Source: Chitinophagales bacterium (GTDB lineage: Bacteria; Bacteroidota; Bacteroidia; Chitinophagales; Saprospiraceae). From it: 64,000 nt of DNA. The stretch is from the NCBI GenBank assembly GCA_013299105.1, contig JAAFJY010000005.1, forward strand, positions 246,904 to 310,903. Reading direction: 5' to 3'. The notes under the pieces were generated by a model, which saw nothing but the letters and a program-made list of their open reading frames with translations, made no database searches and had not been told where the DNA came from. Below, piece after piece: positions 39,592-48,900 of the stretch (position 1 is its first letter; each line of letters begins with the position of its first letter). Both the position numbers and the translations under genes were made by a program.

Positions 39592-40797
39592 CTACAAATG
39601 GTATGCAAGCACTAAGTTGTAAGAATGCCCGTTGGCGTATGTAGCAGCCAGGTATTGAAACAATTGTGGATCCCAAGTGTAGCGCATTTCAGCAGAGAAA
39701 GGGAGTTTATGGTGCTTTGCGCCCATGCCAAACCAAAGCGCAGGCATGATTCCACCTTTAACCAGCGGATGATCTGTTTCGGTCACTCTGGTGAAATCAG
39801 CTCCAATTTGCTCGTACCTGTAATATGTTTTTACTTTCAATATATGCCTCAACACGGCTCCTGCATTTAAGTAAGGGCTAAAAGGGCTGTTGTTCATCGT
39901 GTATTTTACACCAATAGGGACCCTTAGTTCATTCAATCGGAAGCTGTGGTAAACATTGACGGTTGAGTACTCCCCTTTTACGATTCCATACCGATCAAAA
40001 TTTTGTGAAGTGTACCATATCTCGGTTTGGAGCGAATATTTGGAGTTAGACCTGGGAAAACTAAAATTAATTGCAAGGTGCCCCGACAATTGGAGCGGCG
40101 TAACCAATTTACCAGCTATTCCATACAATTCACGCTGGCCAAATAAGCTCATTTTTCCAACGCCTGTTCTTAGCGCTAGACTTGGTTCAATTATCGTCCA
40201 AGGCATGCTTTTTTTATTGACTTGGATGCTGTCGTTCATGCATTCGTGGTACTCGATTAATGTTTTGGTCAGGCTTTCTTCCGTAAATTGGGTTTTGTCG
40301 ATACTCGACTCAAGCGTAGGGCAATCTTTAATCAGGTAGACTTTCAAAACCCCCTGGTACTGTTTTTTGACCAGCGTGATGACGTGATTTTTAGGGTCCT
40401 GGATGTAGCTTTGTTTCAACTCAAAAAGCGGGCGATCGAAGCGGCTGATGAAAAACCGATCCCCATAACGGTACAAATAAGCACGACCCGTGACCAATTG
40501 CTCCGCCAAAACTGGTTCTTGCATCAAGGTATCTGGTAGTTTCAAGGGGATGATGACCCGACCATTGTCAAATTGACCAAGTTTGATATCCGCCGCTGAG
40601 AAATACTCGACAGGCAGGTTTTCGTTTTTGCGAAACTCCAACTTGACCGCCGCTTGGGCATTTTTGACTTGGTAAAATCCCAGCCCCTCCAATACCGTTC
40701 CATCTTGCTTGGTGACTTGGATGGGCTGGAATTTGGATTGGCCGAAAGTGAAAATGGAAAAAAGGTACAGGGCGAAAAATAAGGTGTGCTTTTTCAT
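39592..40797 (-). CDS. Exported protein with C-terminal outer membrane beta-barrel
   Basis: 401 residues. A signal peptide (MKKHTLFFALYLFSIFTFGQ) is followed by a soluble part (about 20-195) with an ITLVKKQYQGVLKVYLIKDC-type segment, then a PorT-like beta-barrel (about 200-401) with repeated amphipathic strands (LNELRVPIGVKYTM, PYLNAGAVLRHILKVKTYY, LPFSAEMRYTW), ending VLAYHL. It is probably a surface or envelope protein. No function is recognised. Its promoter would lie in 40798-40905, next to the relic of another gene. Confidence 0.75.
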   Translation of the reverse strand: MKKHTLFFALYLFSIFTFGQSKFQPIQVTKQDGTVLEGLGFYQVKNAQAAVKLEFRKNENLPVEYFSAADIKLGQFDNGRVIIPLKLPDTLMQEPVLAEQLVTGRAYLYRYGDRFFISRFDRPLFELKQSYIQDPKNHVITLVKKQYQGVLKVYLIKDCPTLESSIDKTQFTEESLTKTLIEYHECMNDSIQVNKKSMPWTIIEPSLALRTGVGKMSLFGQRELYGIAGKLVTPLQLSGHLAINFSFPRSNSKYSLQTEIWYTSQNFDRYGIVKGEYSTVNVYHSFRLNELRVPIGVKYTMNNSPFSPYLNAGAVLRHILKVKTYYRYEQIGADFTRVTETDHPLVKGGIMPALWFGMGAKHHKLPFSAEMRYTWDPQLFQYLAATYANGHSYNLVLAYHL

Positions 40798-40907
40798 TTG
40801 CGGGATTGAGGTTTTAAAAAAGTGGGTGTAAAATGGTGTCTAATCAATAAATGAATGATATGATGTGACAAGGTAGGTGGTTTTTGGTGGAGATGCAAAA
40901 GAGTGCC

Positions 40908-40973
40908 TCAAAACACCGCCCTAATCTGTACCCGACCAACGGGTACCACCGGGCTGATCCCCGCTCTTTTCAA
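40908..40973 (-). pseudogene. 3'-end relic of a paralogue of the 1168-residue outer membrane protein gene
   Basis: On the minus strand it reads LKRAGISPVVPVGRVQIRAVF and a stop. The large protein encoded at 45940-49446 ends RKTGVSPVVHVGRVQVGAVF. The first 15 bases are identical (CCTCAAAACACCGCC on the plus strand) and similarity continues over about 65 bp. A stop precedes it in frame, so only the last 21 codons survive. Confidence 0.75.
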
Positions 40974-40991
40974 CTACGAAGTGTTAAATAA

Positions 40992-41022
40992 TTGCGTCAC
41001 ATTGGGATAAGTCTTAACTTTG
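40992..41022 (+). promoter_or_regulatory. Bacteroidota-type promoter for the small HTH gene
   Basis: TTG at 40992-40994, a 20-bp spacer, then TAACTTTG at 41015-41022 matches the -33/-7 consensus TTG-N19/20-TAnnTTTG. Transcription would start near 41029, giving a leader of about 40 bases before the ATG at 41071. Confidence 0.6.
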
Positions 41023-41070
41023 CGAAAGTATATGACAAAATTGATTTAGTTCACCTTAAATTCACTGTAT

Positions 41071-41286
41071 ATGCAGTCTCCCGATTTTTGGGCCAGCGCC
41101 CATACCCGTACTGAAGTAGCCCAAGCTATTGGAATTTCTCTGGCTACTTTCACCCGCAGATTAAAAGAGTTTGGACTAGAGCTTCCCAAAGGCTTGATCT
41201 ATCCAGTTTATCTTGTTGCCATCAAAGCCATTTTTATAGAGGGTAAATCTCCAGTTGAGGTCTGGCCTACTCCACCTCGAATTTGA
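41071..41286 (+). CDS. Small helix-turn-helix protein
   Basis: 71 residues. TRTEVAQAIGISLATFTRRLKEFGLEL (about 13-39) reads as a helix-turn-helix, followed by a hydrophobic helix (YPVYLVAIKAIFIEG) and a short tail. It is probably a DNA-binding protein, perhaps a subdomain-size regulator; no family was confirmed. A good promoter precedes it. Three 10-bp G-rich direct repeats follow at 41301-41330. Confidence 0.6.
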   Translation: MQSPDFWASAHTRTEVAQAIGISLATFTRRLKEFGLELPKGLIYPVYLVAIKAIFIEGKSPVEVWPTPPRI

Positions 41287-41590
41287 TGATTAAACTTGGC
41301 GAGGTTTGATGGAGTTTGACGAGATTTGATTCGAACAAAATAATTTCAGATGAAATAACTTTGCATTGTCATTAAAATAGGATTAGTAAGGAATATTAAT
41401 TTCTACCAGCTAAAAGGTTTGAGTATTCATGCTCAAATGCTTGATTTCATTGGCATCTCTCACATGTTGGTTGTGGCTAATTAATTTTAGTTCAAGCTAT
41501 GTTTTTTGCTTTGTCTGATACGAATTGTATTGGGTGAATTAGGAATGTCTTTTCTCAAATTCTCGATTTAATAACCGTTAAACAACATTT
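41287..41590. other. Intergenic region with 10-bp tandem repeats
   Basis: 41301-41330 holds GAGGTTTGAT, GGAGTTTGAC and GAGATTTGAT in direct succession, one helical turn each, 15 bases after the HTH gene stop codon. The rest is A/T-rich and without recognisable structure. Confidence 0.5.
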
Positions 41591-42469
41591 ATGAAACGGA
41601 TTTTTTTCAAAAGTATCGCAGCCACAATGTTGGCAGCACTAATTGTTTTTGCGTGCTCCAAAGAGCTTAATGAAGGTACACAAAGTCAGGATATACAAAT
41701 CACTGACGGGATGCTCCATTTCAAAGACTTCGATCATTTTTACAAAACACTTGATTTGTTGCGTTCAGACACCAAGAGTTTGAAAGACTTGGGTATTGAT
41801 GGATTTCATTCGGCCAGAGAGGCATACGCAAAATACACAAAAGAGCACATGGACAAGGAAATTGACCAGAACCTCAAGTCTGAAATTTTCTATTGGAAGA
41901 AAAAGGATGGCGAACTTTACTTGGAACATGTCTTCGACACTGAAGTTCAATCAGAACTTTTCAACACCTTTGGAAATGTCAGGTGCGGTGATTATGTGAT
42001 GAAGTACACGCCAGAAAAAGTGTATGTTTTCAAGTATCAGTACCTGCATGGGGCAAAAGATTTGGATTTGATTACAGGGGTAGAAGTGCTTGAGAAAGGA
42101 AAAAATGCTTTATTGCAGAAGAGTATTTGCTATGCTAGCCAATGTTCATTCACTTATGAATACCGCAATGGTAACCAATTTAGACAGGTTAGAGGAGCAA
42201 GAGGGCAAGAAACATCAATTTTTGTAATTGGTGTAGGATGGGTACCATCAGGTCGCTATTATTACTGGGTACAAAATTGGAAAAGGGGTGCGTTTGGTGC
42301 ATGGTATCGTGAAAAAGCCCCTCTTTTAACTCTTGAGGATTCCGGTTCTGAATTCTTTAGAGGTACTGACATATCTGAATTGGATTTTTATACTACTACT
42401 GGTTATTGTTTTTCAGAACATTTTGTGAAAGATGGAAATGGAAATACAGTAGCAAGTTGCCAACCATAA
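41591..42469 (+). CDS. Lipoprotein of unknown function
   Basis: 292 residues with a lipoprotein signal (ATMLAALIVFACSKE). The N-terminal half is helical and charged (DFDHFYKTLDLLRSDTKSLKDLG, ARE.YAKYTKEHMDKE). The C-terminal half is rich in aromatic strands (RYYYWVQNWKRGAFGAWYREK) with two cysteine pairs (about 178/183 and 277/290). No family was recognised. Base composition is more A/T-rich than most neighbours. Upstream lie the HTH gene and downstream a TonB receptor with a DUF4249 partner. Confidence 0.68.
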   Translation: MKRIFFKSIAATMLAALIVFACSKELNEGTQSQDIQITDGMLHFKDFDHFYKTLDLLRSDTKSLKDLGIDGFHSAREAYAKYTKEHMDKEIDQNLKSEIFYWKKKDGELYLEHVFDTEVQSELFNTFGNVRCGDYVMKYTPEKVYVFKYQYLHGAKDLDLITGVEVLEKGKNALLQKSICYASQCSFTYEYRNGNQFRQVRGARGQETSIFVIGVGWVPSGRYYYWVQNWKRGAFGAWYREKAPLLTLEDSGSEFFRGTDISELDFYTTTGYCFSEHFVKDGNGNTVASCQP

Positions 42470-42551
42470 TTTGCCATTTATAGAAAACCTAGAACAATTA
42501 GATTTATTAACATATTTTGTTTTTATAACTAATTGTATTATGTTTTCTACT

Positions 42552-42589
42552 ATACCGGAGCGCATTTGTAACAGATTGCGCTCCGGTAT
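42552..42589 (+). terminator. Perfect 13-bp hairpin after the lipoprotein gene
   Basis: ATACCGGAGCGCA (42552-42564) pairs fully with TGCGCTCCGGTAT (42577-42589). There is no long T-run, so it may act as a terminator in combination with other signals or as a transcript stabiliser. Confidence 0.6.
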
Positions 42590-42692
42590 GATTATTTGAA
42601 TGCTAGATTTTTTCTCAGAGGCGCATTCAAAACTTAAATCAAGAAATACACGATTCTAATTTATGACGTTTAAATCGTTATAATCCAAGCGC

Positions 42693-45038
42693 ATGATTAA
42701 GTGGGTTTTATTTTTTTTAATTCCTGTTGGGTTATTGGCCCAATCCAAAAACTGGATCTCCGGCTTCATCTACGATGCCAGCAGCGGCGAAGCCCTGATC
42801 GGTGCTACTATTTACTTGCCAAAAAGCAAACAAGGTAGCATCAGCGATAATTATGGAAAGTACAACCTGGCACTCCCGCTGGATCAAACCGTCCAAGTCC
42901 AAGTTTCTTACGTTGGTTATCAGGCCATTGATACCCTTTTGCAAATTTCAGGTAGCCAAAGCCTCGATTTTCGACTTTCCCTTCAAAGTCTGGGTGAAGT
43001 AGTGGTAGTGGCCAAAGCGGGTAATTTACAGCACAATGTATTGCAAATCCCCGTGGAGCGCCTCAAAGCCGTGCCCATGCTGATGGGACAGCCCGATTTG
43101 ATCAAGGCACTGGCCTTTTTCCCCGGTGTGACTACAGGGGTAGAAGGCACCACAGGCTTGTATGTGCGCGGGGGTACGCCCGACCAAAACCTGATCTTGC
43201 TCGATGGCGCTACGGTGTACAATGCTTCGCATTTGTTTGGTTTTCAATCGGTATTCGACCCCAGTGCCATCAAAGACATCAAGTTGTACAAAGGTGGGTT
43301 TCCGGCCCGCTACGGAGGGCGCTTGTCCTCCATCATCGACATCACCATGAAAGATGGCAACAACCAAACTCCGCATGGTGAATTTACACTGGGGCTAATC
43401 AATTCGGGGGTAATGGTGGAAGGACCAATCAAAAAAAGCACCAGCTCGTACATGGTGTCGGCGCGAGCTGCATACCTGGGGCTCTTGTTGTTGCCCACTG
43501 CTCTCAGTTGGAAGAAAAAAGACGACCAGCCCTTCAATACGCTTTTGAGCAACGACTTCAATTTCAAAATCAATCACCAGTTTAAAAACCAAAACAAGCT
43601 GTATGCCAGTGCTTATTTCGGCAATGATTTTCTCCTGACCCGCTTTCGTTACGACAGCTCTTTTTACCGCAACCAAGTGGGCTGGGGCAATCAAACGGCT
43701 AGTTTGCGTTACTTGCATCATTTTGGAAAAAAATTGTATGGCCAGACCCTGCTCACGTACAATCGTTTTTTCAGCAAAGAAGAAAACAAGCGAGAAGAAA
43801 TTGGTACCGATGTAAAAGGGGCTTTCCTGAGACAATCTTTGCTGCGTGACTATGCTTTAAAGCAGTTTTTTTACTATTCATTCAATCCCCAGTTGAAAAT
43901 AAATGCAGGACTTGAGGTCATTAATCACTTTTTTCGACCCTCCAATGCTTACCTGGATGAGGGCAATGGGCTCAATTTGGATTCCACTTTTGCCCAAAAC
44001 CAAACGTACCGCCCTTGGACCCTGGCCTATTTTGCCGAAGGCAATTGGCGGCCCCGCCAATGGTTGACTTTTGAAGCTGGCTTGCGCAGGAGTGTGTACC
44101 AAACAGCTAAAAACAATCGTGGATTTTGGGAACCGCGCCTCAATATCCAGAGCAATTTTGGCGCTTTTTCAGCCAATGTAGCTTACGCTTTGACTTCACA
44201 ATTCGTGCATTTGTTGAGCAACAACTCGATTGGACTATCGAGCGACCTATGGGTACCTTCTACCAATAAAATTGCGCCACAATGGGCCGAGCAATACTCG
44301 GCAGGGCTTTTGTACCGTGCCCCCAATCGCAAGTGGGAATTGGGGCTGGAAGCCTATCAAAAATACCTATACCAACAAATTGACTACCGCCAGGGGCTCG
44401 ATTTTTTTGACCTGGAAAACCTCAATTGGGAAAATACCGTAGAATCGGGTGGCATCGGCAAGTCGGTGGGGGTAGAAGTGATGCTCAAACGAGAAACCGA
44501 AAGTTTCAATGCCTGGATCGCCTACACCTGGTCGAATACCCAAAGGCGTTTTGACAACATCAACCGGGGCGAATGGTACCCCTTTCGTTACGACAAAAGA
44601 GACAACCTCAATGTCAATTTTTTGAAAAAACTCAAAAACAATTGGAGCATGGGGTTGAATTTTGTGTATCAAACTGGGACTTGGATTACGATGGAGAGTG
44701 CAAGGTATCTGGGCGGCGCGGGTTCGCTTTCACTGAATCGCAGTGGAGCCTTTAATCTTAATATGATTGATTTTGTATCTGGACGAAACAACCAAAGGTT
44801 GCCTGATTACCACAGAGCAGATATTTCATTTAATAAACATTATTCAGCTAAAAAAGGCAAAGGAAGCTCAATGCTGAATGTCAGTGTTTATAACTTGTAT
44901 GGTCGTGAAAACCCTTTCATTATCAATAGTACCACCTCGGAATCATTTATAAACGGAGAGCGAAGGGTCTTTCAAACTTATGAAACAAAAGCACTGTTCA
45001 CCTTCATTCCGGCTGTATCTTATACAAAAAAATGGTGA
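42693..45038 (+). CDS. TonB-dependent receptor paired with DUF4249
   Basis: 781 residues. A signal peptide (LFFLIPVGLLAQ) is followed by a carboxypeptidase-regulatory-like domain (WISGFIYDASSGEALIGATI ... GKYNLALP), a plug (TTGLYVRGGTPDQNLILLDG, VYNASHLFG) and an outer membrane barrel ending FIPAVSYTKKW. A DUF4249 lipoprotein gene follows 34 bp downstream, a common pairing in Bacteroidota in which the lipoprotein is thought to assist uptake. The substrate is unknown. The gene converges on the large outer membrane protein gene. Confidence 0.9.
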   Translation: MIKWVLFFLIPVGLLAQSKNWISGFIYDASSGEALIGATIYLPKSKQGSISDNYGKYNLALPLDQTVQVQVSYVGYQAIDTLLQISGSQSLDFRLSLQSLGEVVVVAKAGNLQHNVLQIPVERLKAVPMLMGQPDLIKALAFFPGVTTGVEGTTGLYVRGGTPDQNLILLDGATVYNASHLFGFQSVFDPSAIKDIKLYKGGFPARYGGRLSSIIDITMKDGNNQTPHGEFTLGLINSGVMVEGPIKKSTSSYMVSARAAYLGLLLLPTALSWKKKDDQPFNTLLSNDFNFKINHQFKNQNKLYASAYFGNDFLLTRFRYDSSFYRNQVGWGNQTASLRYLHHFGKKLYGQTLLTYNRFFSKEENKREEIGTDVKGAFLRQSLLRDYALKQFFYYSFNPQLKINAGLEVINHFFRPSNAYLDEGNGLNLDSTFAQNQTYRPWTLAYFAEGNWRPRQWLTFEAGLRRSVYQTAKNNRGFWEPRLNIQSNFGAFSANVAYALTSQFVHLLSNNSIGLSSDLWVPSTNKIAPQWAEQYSAGLLYRAPNRKWELGLEAYQKYLYQQIDYRQGLDFFDLENLNWENTVESGGIGKSVGVEVMLKRETESFNAWIAYTWSNTQRRFDNINRGEWYPFRYDKRDNLNVNFLKKLKNNWSMGLNFVYQTGTWITMESARYLGGAGSLSLNRSGAFNLNMIDFVSGRNNQRLPDYHRADISFNKHYSAKKGKGSSMLNVSVYNLYGRENPFIINSTTSESFINGERRVFQTYETKALFTFIPAVSYTKKW

Positions 45039-45072
45039 TCCTTGATTTTTAAAGTAACTACAAAAAAACGTT

Positions 45073-45933
45073 ATGAACAAACACTTAGTTGTTATTGCTT
45101 TTTTCCAATTGTGGTTGCTATCCTGCGATAGCGAAATTCAACCTTCAATTCGATCTAATTTTGAAGGCACCAAATTAGCATTACAAGGCTTTTTTACTTT
45201 GGATAGCATAAGTGTAGTGTTCAGTCAGAGCATTGATCCAACAGTTAAAATTACAAATTATGATCCCTTCAAAGTCAAGAATGGGAGTGTCAAAATTGAA
45301 AGTCAAACAGGAGGTCTTAGCTATCAACTTTCTTCAAAAGATGGAGTGCTATTTAAGGCTTATAAAATTGGGGTACAGGCGGGGCAATCATACCGCCTCG
45401 TAGCCCAAGCTGACGGATTCCAACCTGTAAAAACTGAATGGATTAGCATCCCAAAGAGTGTACAAGTCCAAAAATTGCGCTGTACTTCAGTTAATTCAAG
45501 TGGAGTAAAGACCAATGAATTGAGTTTTGAAATCAGTGATTCTGGAGAACGTAATTTTTATTTTATCGAAATCGGAGTCAAAAAAGGTAATGATTTGAGA
45601 ACAGCTGTTTTTGATGTAGCAACCCGCAATTCATGTTATCCTGAAAGGACTTTCAGTAATACTTGTTTTATAGGGAAATCGGTTAATTTGCAGTATAAAC
45701 TGTGGACAGAGTCACAATTTAAAGGCAGCAAAGAAATGCAGGTTGCTGACTCTATTGTGCTTCGCTTTGGATTAATCTATAGAAATGCTTCGCATTCACA
45801 GACATCTAGTAATAGTGGTGGGTTGATTCCTGGCCTCAACGAGCCTGCGCCGTCCTACAGCAACGTAATTGGTGGTATTGGATATGTTGGAGCATATAAC
45901 CTCAAAGACTACGTCATACCAGTGTGCAAGTGA
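45073..45933 (+). CDS. DUF4249 lipoprotein, partner of the TonB receptor
   Basis: 286 residues with a lipoprotein signal (VVIAFFQLWLLSCDSE). It follows the DUF4249 layout: LALQGFFTLDSISVVFSQSIDP near the start, VKNGSVKIESQTGG, YRLVAQADGFQPVKTEWISIP in the middle and a C-terminal region ending DYVIPVCK. It is probably anchored at the cell surface beside its receptor. It is more A/T-rich than the receptor gene. It ends six bases before the end of the convergent gene at 45940. Confidence 0.85.
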   Translation: MNKHLVVIAFFQLWLLSCDSEIQPSIRSNFEGTKLALQGFFTLDSISVVFSQSIDPTVKITNYDPFKVKNGSVKIESQTGGLSYQLSSKDGVLFKAYKIGVQAGQSYRLVAQADGFQPVKTEWISIPKSVQVQKLRCTSVNSSGVKTNELSFEISDSGERNFYFIEIGVKKGNDLRTAVFDVATRNSCYPERTFSNTCFIGKSVNLQYKLWTESQFKGSKEMQVADSIVLRFGLIYRNASHSQTSSNSGGLIPGLNEPAPSYSNVIGGIGYVGAYNLKDYVIPVCK

Positions 45934-45939
45934 CTCCCC

Positions 45940-48900
45940 TCAAAACACCGCCCCAACCTGCACCCGCCCCACATGCACCACCGGACTCACCCCCGTTTTC
46001 CGTCCCTCATAACTAAATCGCAATTGCAAATTCCGGGCCATTTGGCGGTCCAGGCTCAGGTTCCAGAGGAGGTTGGAGCCGGGTTGCAGGCCATTGAGGA
46101 TGGCAAAACCTGTGGGTGAATTGGCCTGGCCCCGAAAAGCGACTTGTACCACCGAGAGCTTGCCGCGCAAGGCCCACTTGCTTTGCTGGGTATAGGTCAA
46201 TTCGGCACTGAGGTCGTTTTGGCGGGCGCTGGCGGGCTGGTTGGGCAGGGTGTTTTCGTCTTTTTGCCAGCGGTAGGCCAGGATAGCCCTAAAGTTTTGT
46301 TCGGGCAGCCAGGTCAGTTGGGGTTCCCATTTTTGGAAAGCCAGTCGAAAATCCTTGTTGTTGAACAGTTCTGAGTCGGCGGCGCGGATGCCCCTGGCCA
46401 CGTTGGCGCGCAGGGTCAGGGCTTTGCTGAGGTTCCAGCGCCATTGGGCAAAGTACTCGAGCAAGGAGCGGCTTTCAAAACCCGTGGTTTGCACCAGTTT
46501 GCTGCGGTTGTCGTTGAGGCCCACTTGCAATTCCCACTTGGGGTTGGCGCGGTTGATGAAAAAAGCGTGCCGACCCGAAGCCGTAGCGGCCACCAGGTTG
46601 GTGTCACTCAGGTTGAGCGCCAGCGGGTTCCAGGATACCGGGCCGCCATCGTTTTGGGTTTTGCGACTGATGCGCAGGGCCGATTGTACCGACAAGTGCT
46701 TGAGCAGGCGCTTGAGGCCCGTTTTGGCCTGGTACCAGCGGGCGCGAGGGTCCAGGTTGAGGCTTTGGTTCCAGTTCACATAATTGGTGCGGATGTACTG
46801 GTCGGTCACGGTGGCCACCCGGATGTAATTGGCCTGGTCGGGAAAAGGCGACACCTCCATTTCGTTGGGCTGGATCACGCCGTCGCGGTTGTACAGGGAG
46901 TCTTGCCAAATATAAACCCCCTCGCCAGGGGCCACGCGGATGTAAGTAAACTCCAATTGCGGCTCCTGTCCCGACCCCAGCTCGTAAGTGCTCGAAAAAC
47001 GCGCCACGCCTTTCCACACCGCCGTGTTCAGGTCCACTCGCCCCAGCAGGGTGTTGCCAGCGGGGGCATTGGGGCTGCTGCCGCGCAGTTGGCGGTAGTT
47101 GAGGTTGCCTTGCAGGTTGAAGGCCTGTTTGGCCTGGAATTTACCGTTCCAGCGCCATTCCTGGGCATTGACCAAGGGGCGAAACTGCCCTAGTTCGGGT
47201 CGCTCGTCCTGGCGGCTGAGGTATTCCAGGCTGCTTTCGATTTTTTTGCGTTCGGGGCTTTTGAGGTAGACTTTTTGGCTCAAAAAACGAAAGCTACTGC
47301 CGTCCAATGAATCGTTTTGGGTAAAACGCCGGGCGTTGTTTTCGCCCTCCAGCCAGTAGCCGATGCTCCAGTTTTTCCAGCGTTTGAAGGTTTTATCGAT
47401 GCCCAACTGCGGGCGGGTGAAGGTCCGCTGGTCCGCTGGGGTAGTGGCAGCCAGCCAGGAGTTTTGGCCTGTCACTTGCCAGCCTTTCCAGTTGCTGTGC
47501 AGGCTGGCTTCGTGGCGAACGCCTTGGTACTGGCTTTCGCGCAAAAAAGTGCCAAAACTGTAATTCAGGCGACCCAAGCCGGGTTTTTCCAGGCTCAGGT
47601 TGCTGCGCAACAGGTTTTCAGTGGCCGCTTTTACCACCCCTAAACCCGAAAAATCGGCCAGGCTCCAGTCCCTTAAAAATTCAGGGTTGCGATAGGGGTT
47701 GAGGATACGAAAATTGCGCTGCAAGTGCTCGTAATTGACCTGCACTTCGCCTTTGAGCGAGCTGTTTTTTTTGCCAAAATTCAAGCCCTGTTGGTAATTG
47801 GCGTAAGCGGCCAGGCCCGTGTCATCGGCTTGGTCGAGGGTCGAGTAGCGGTTGCGGTCGTATTGGCTGATCGCAAGTTCGGTGTGCAAGCGGGTATTGG
47901 GCCGGGGTTTCCATTCCTGCCCCAGGCTGATCAGGCGTTGTTGTTGGGGGGTATTGAGTTGTACTACGGGCTCGTAATCGCCTTGCGGGGCGCAAGTGAT
48001 CGGATCGGGGGCAATCCAGCGGTACACCCGTTCATTGGCGGCTTGGGCGTCCATTTGTACGTAATTGCCACGCCCAGGCCCCAAAAAACTAAAGGTAGCC
48101 GAGTACAAAGCCTTGCTCGGATCGGCGCTGAACTCCAGGATCGAATCCCTTTTGCCACAAAGCAGCAAGGTGTCGCGCCGGGCATAAAACACCCGCGAGG
48201 GCAAGAACTCCTCCTGCCGCCGGGTACTGGGTACGATCGCTTTGGAGGGGTCGTCGCCCGCATTGGCCAGGGCCAGGCGTTCAGGTTCGCTGATGTTGAG
48301 GCCGCCCGTGGAGTTGCGGCTGTCTTGTTCCTGGTAAACATTGAGGTAAGCCCGCCAGGTTTTGCTGCACAGGGTGGTAGTGGTGGCAATCAGGCTGCGC
48401 AAATAGCTTTGATCGGCGTATTCAAACTCGGCTACAATGCGGCTTTCGCGGCTGATCAGGCGGCGTGAGGTGAAGGTGATCTCGCCCCGGTTGTAATCGA
48501 CGAGGTAGTCAAAATCCTGGCCGCGTTGCATGCGCTCGCCATTGAGCCATACTTTTTCGGTGCCCGAAAGCACGATGATGAAGCGCTCGCCGTTGTTGCC
48601 GCGCAGTTTGTAGGGGCCCTGGTTGCCCTCTTGCGCCTGGATGAGGTTGCGGCCAAATTTGCCCCTCGACACCGCAATGCTGGCCTTGTTGTCGAGGCTG
48701 AAGTTTTTGTTGAGTTTGCTTTTTTGCGAAAAAGTCGCCCCCTGGAGTTTTTTGAAATAATTCATGAAATAGCTGTCGCCGGGGCGGTTGAGCTCATAAT
48801 CCCCAGCGGTGAGTTGGGTATCGTTTTTGCGCAATTGCACAAACACCCGGTCCAGTTCTTGCAATTGGCGGGTATTGCCTTCTGGTTGCACGGGGATGCT

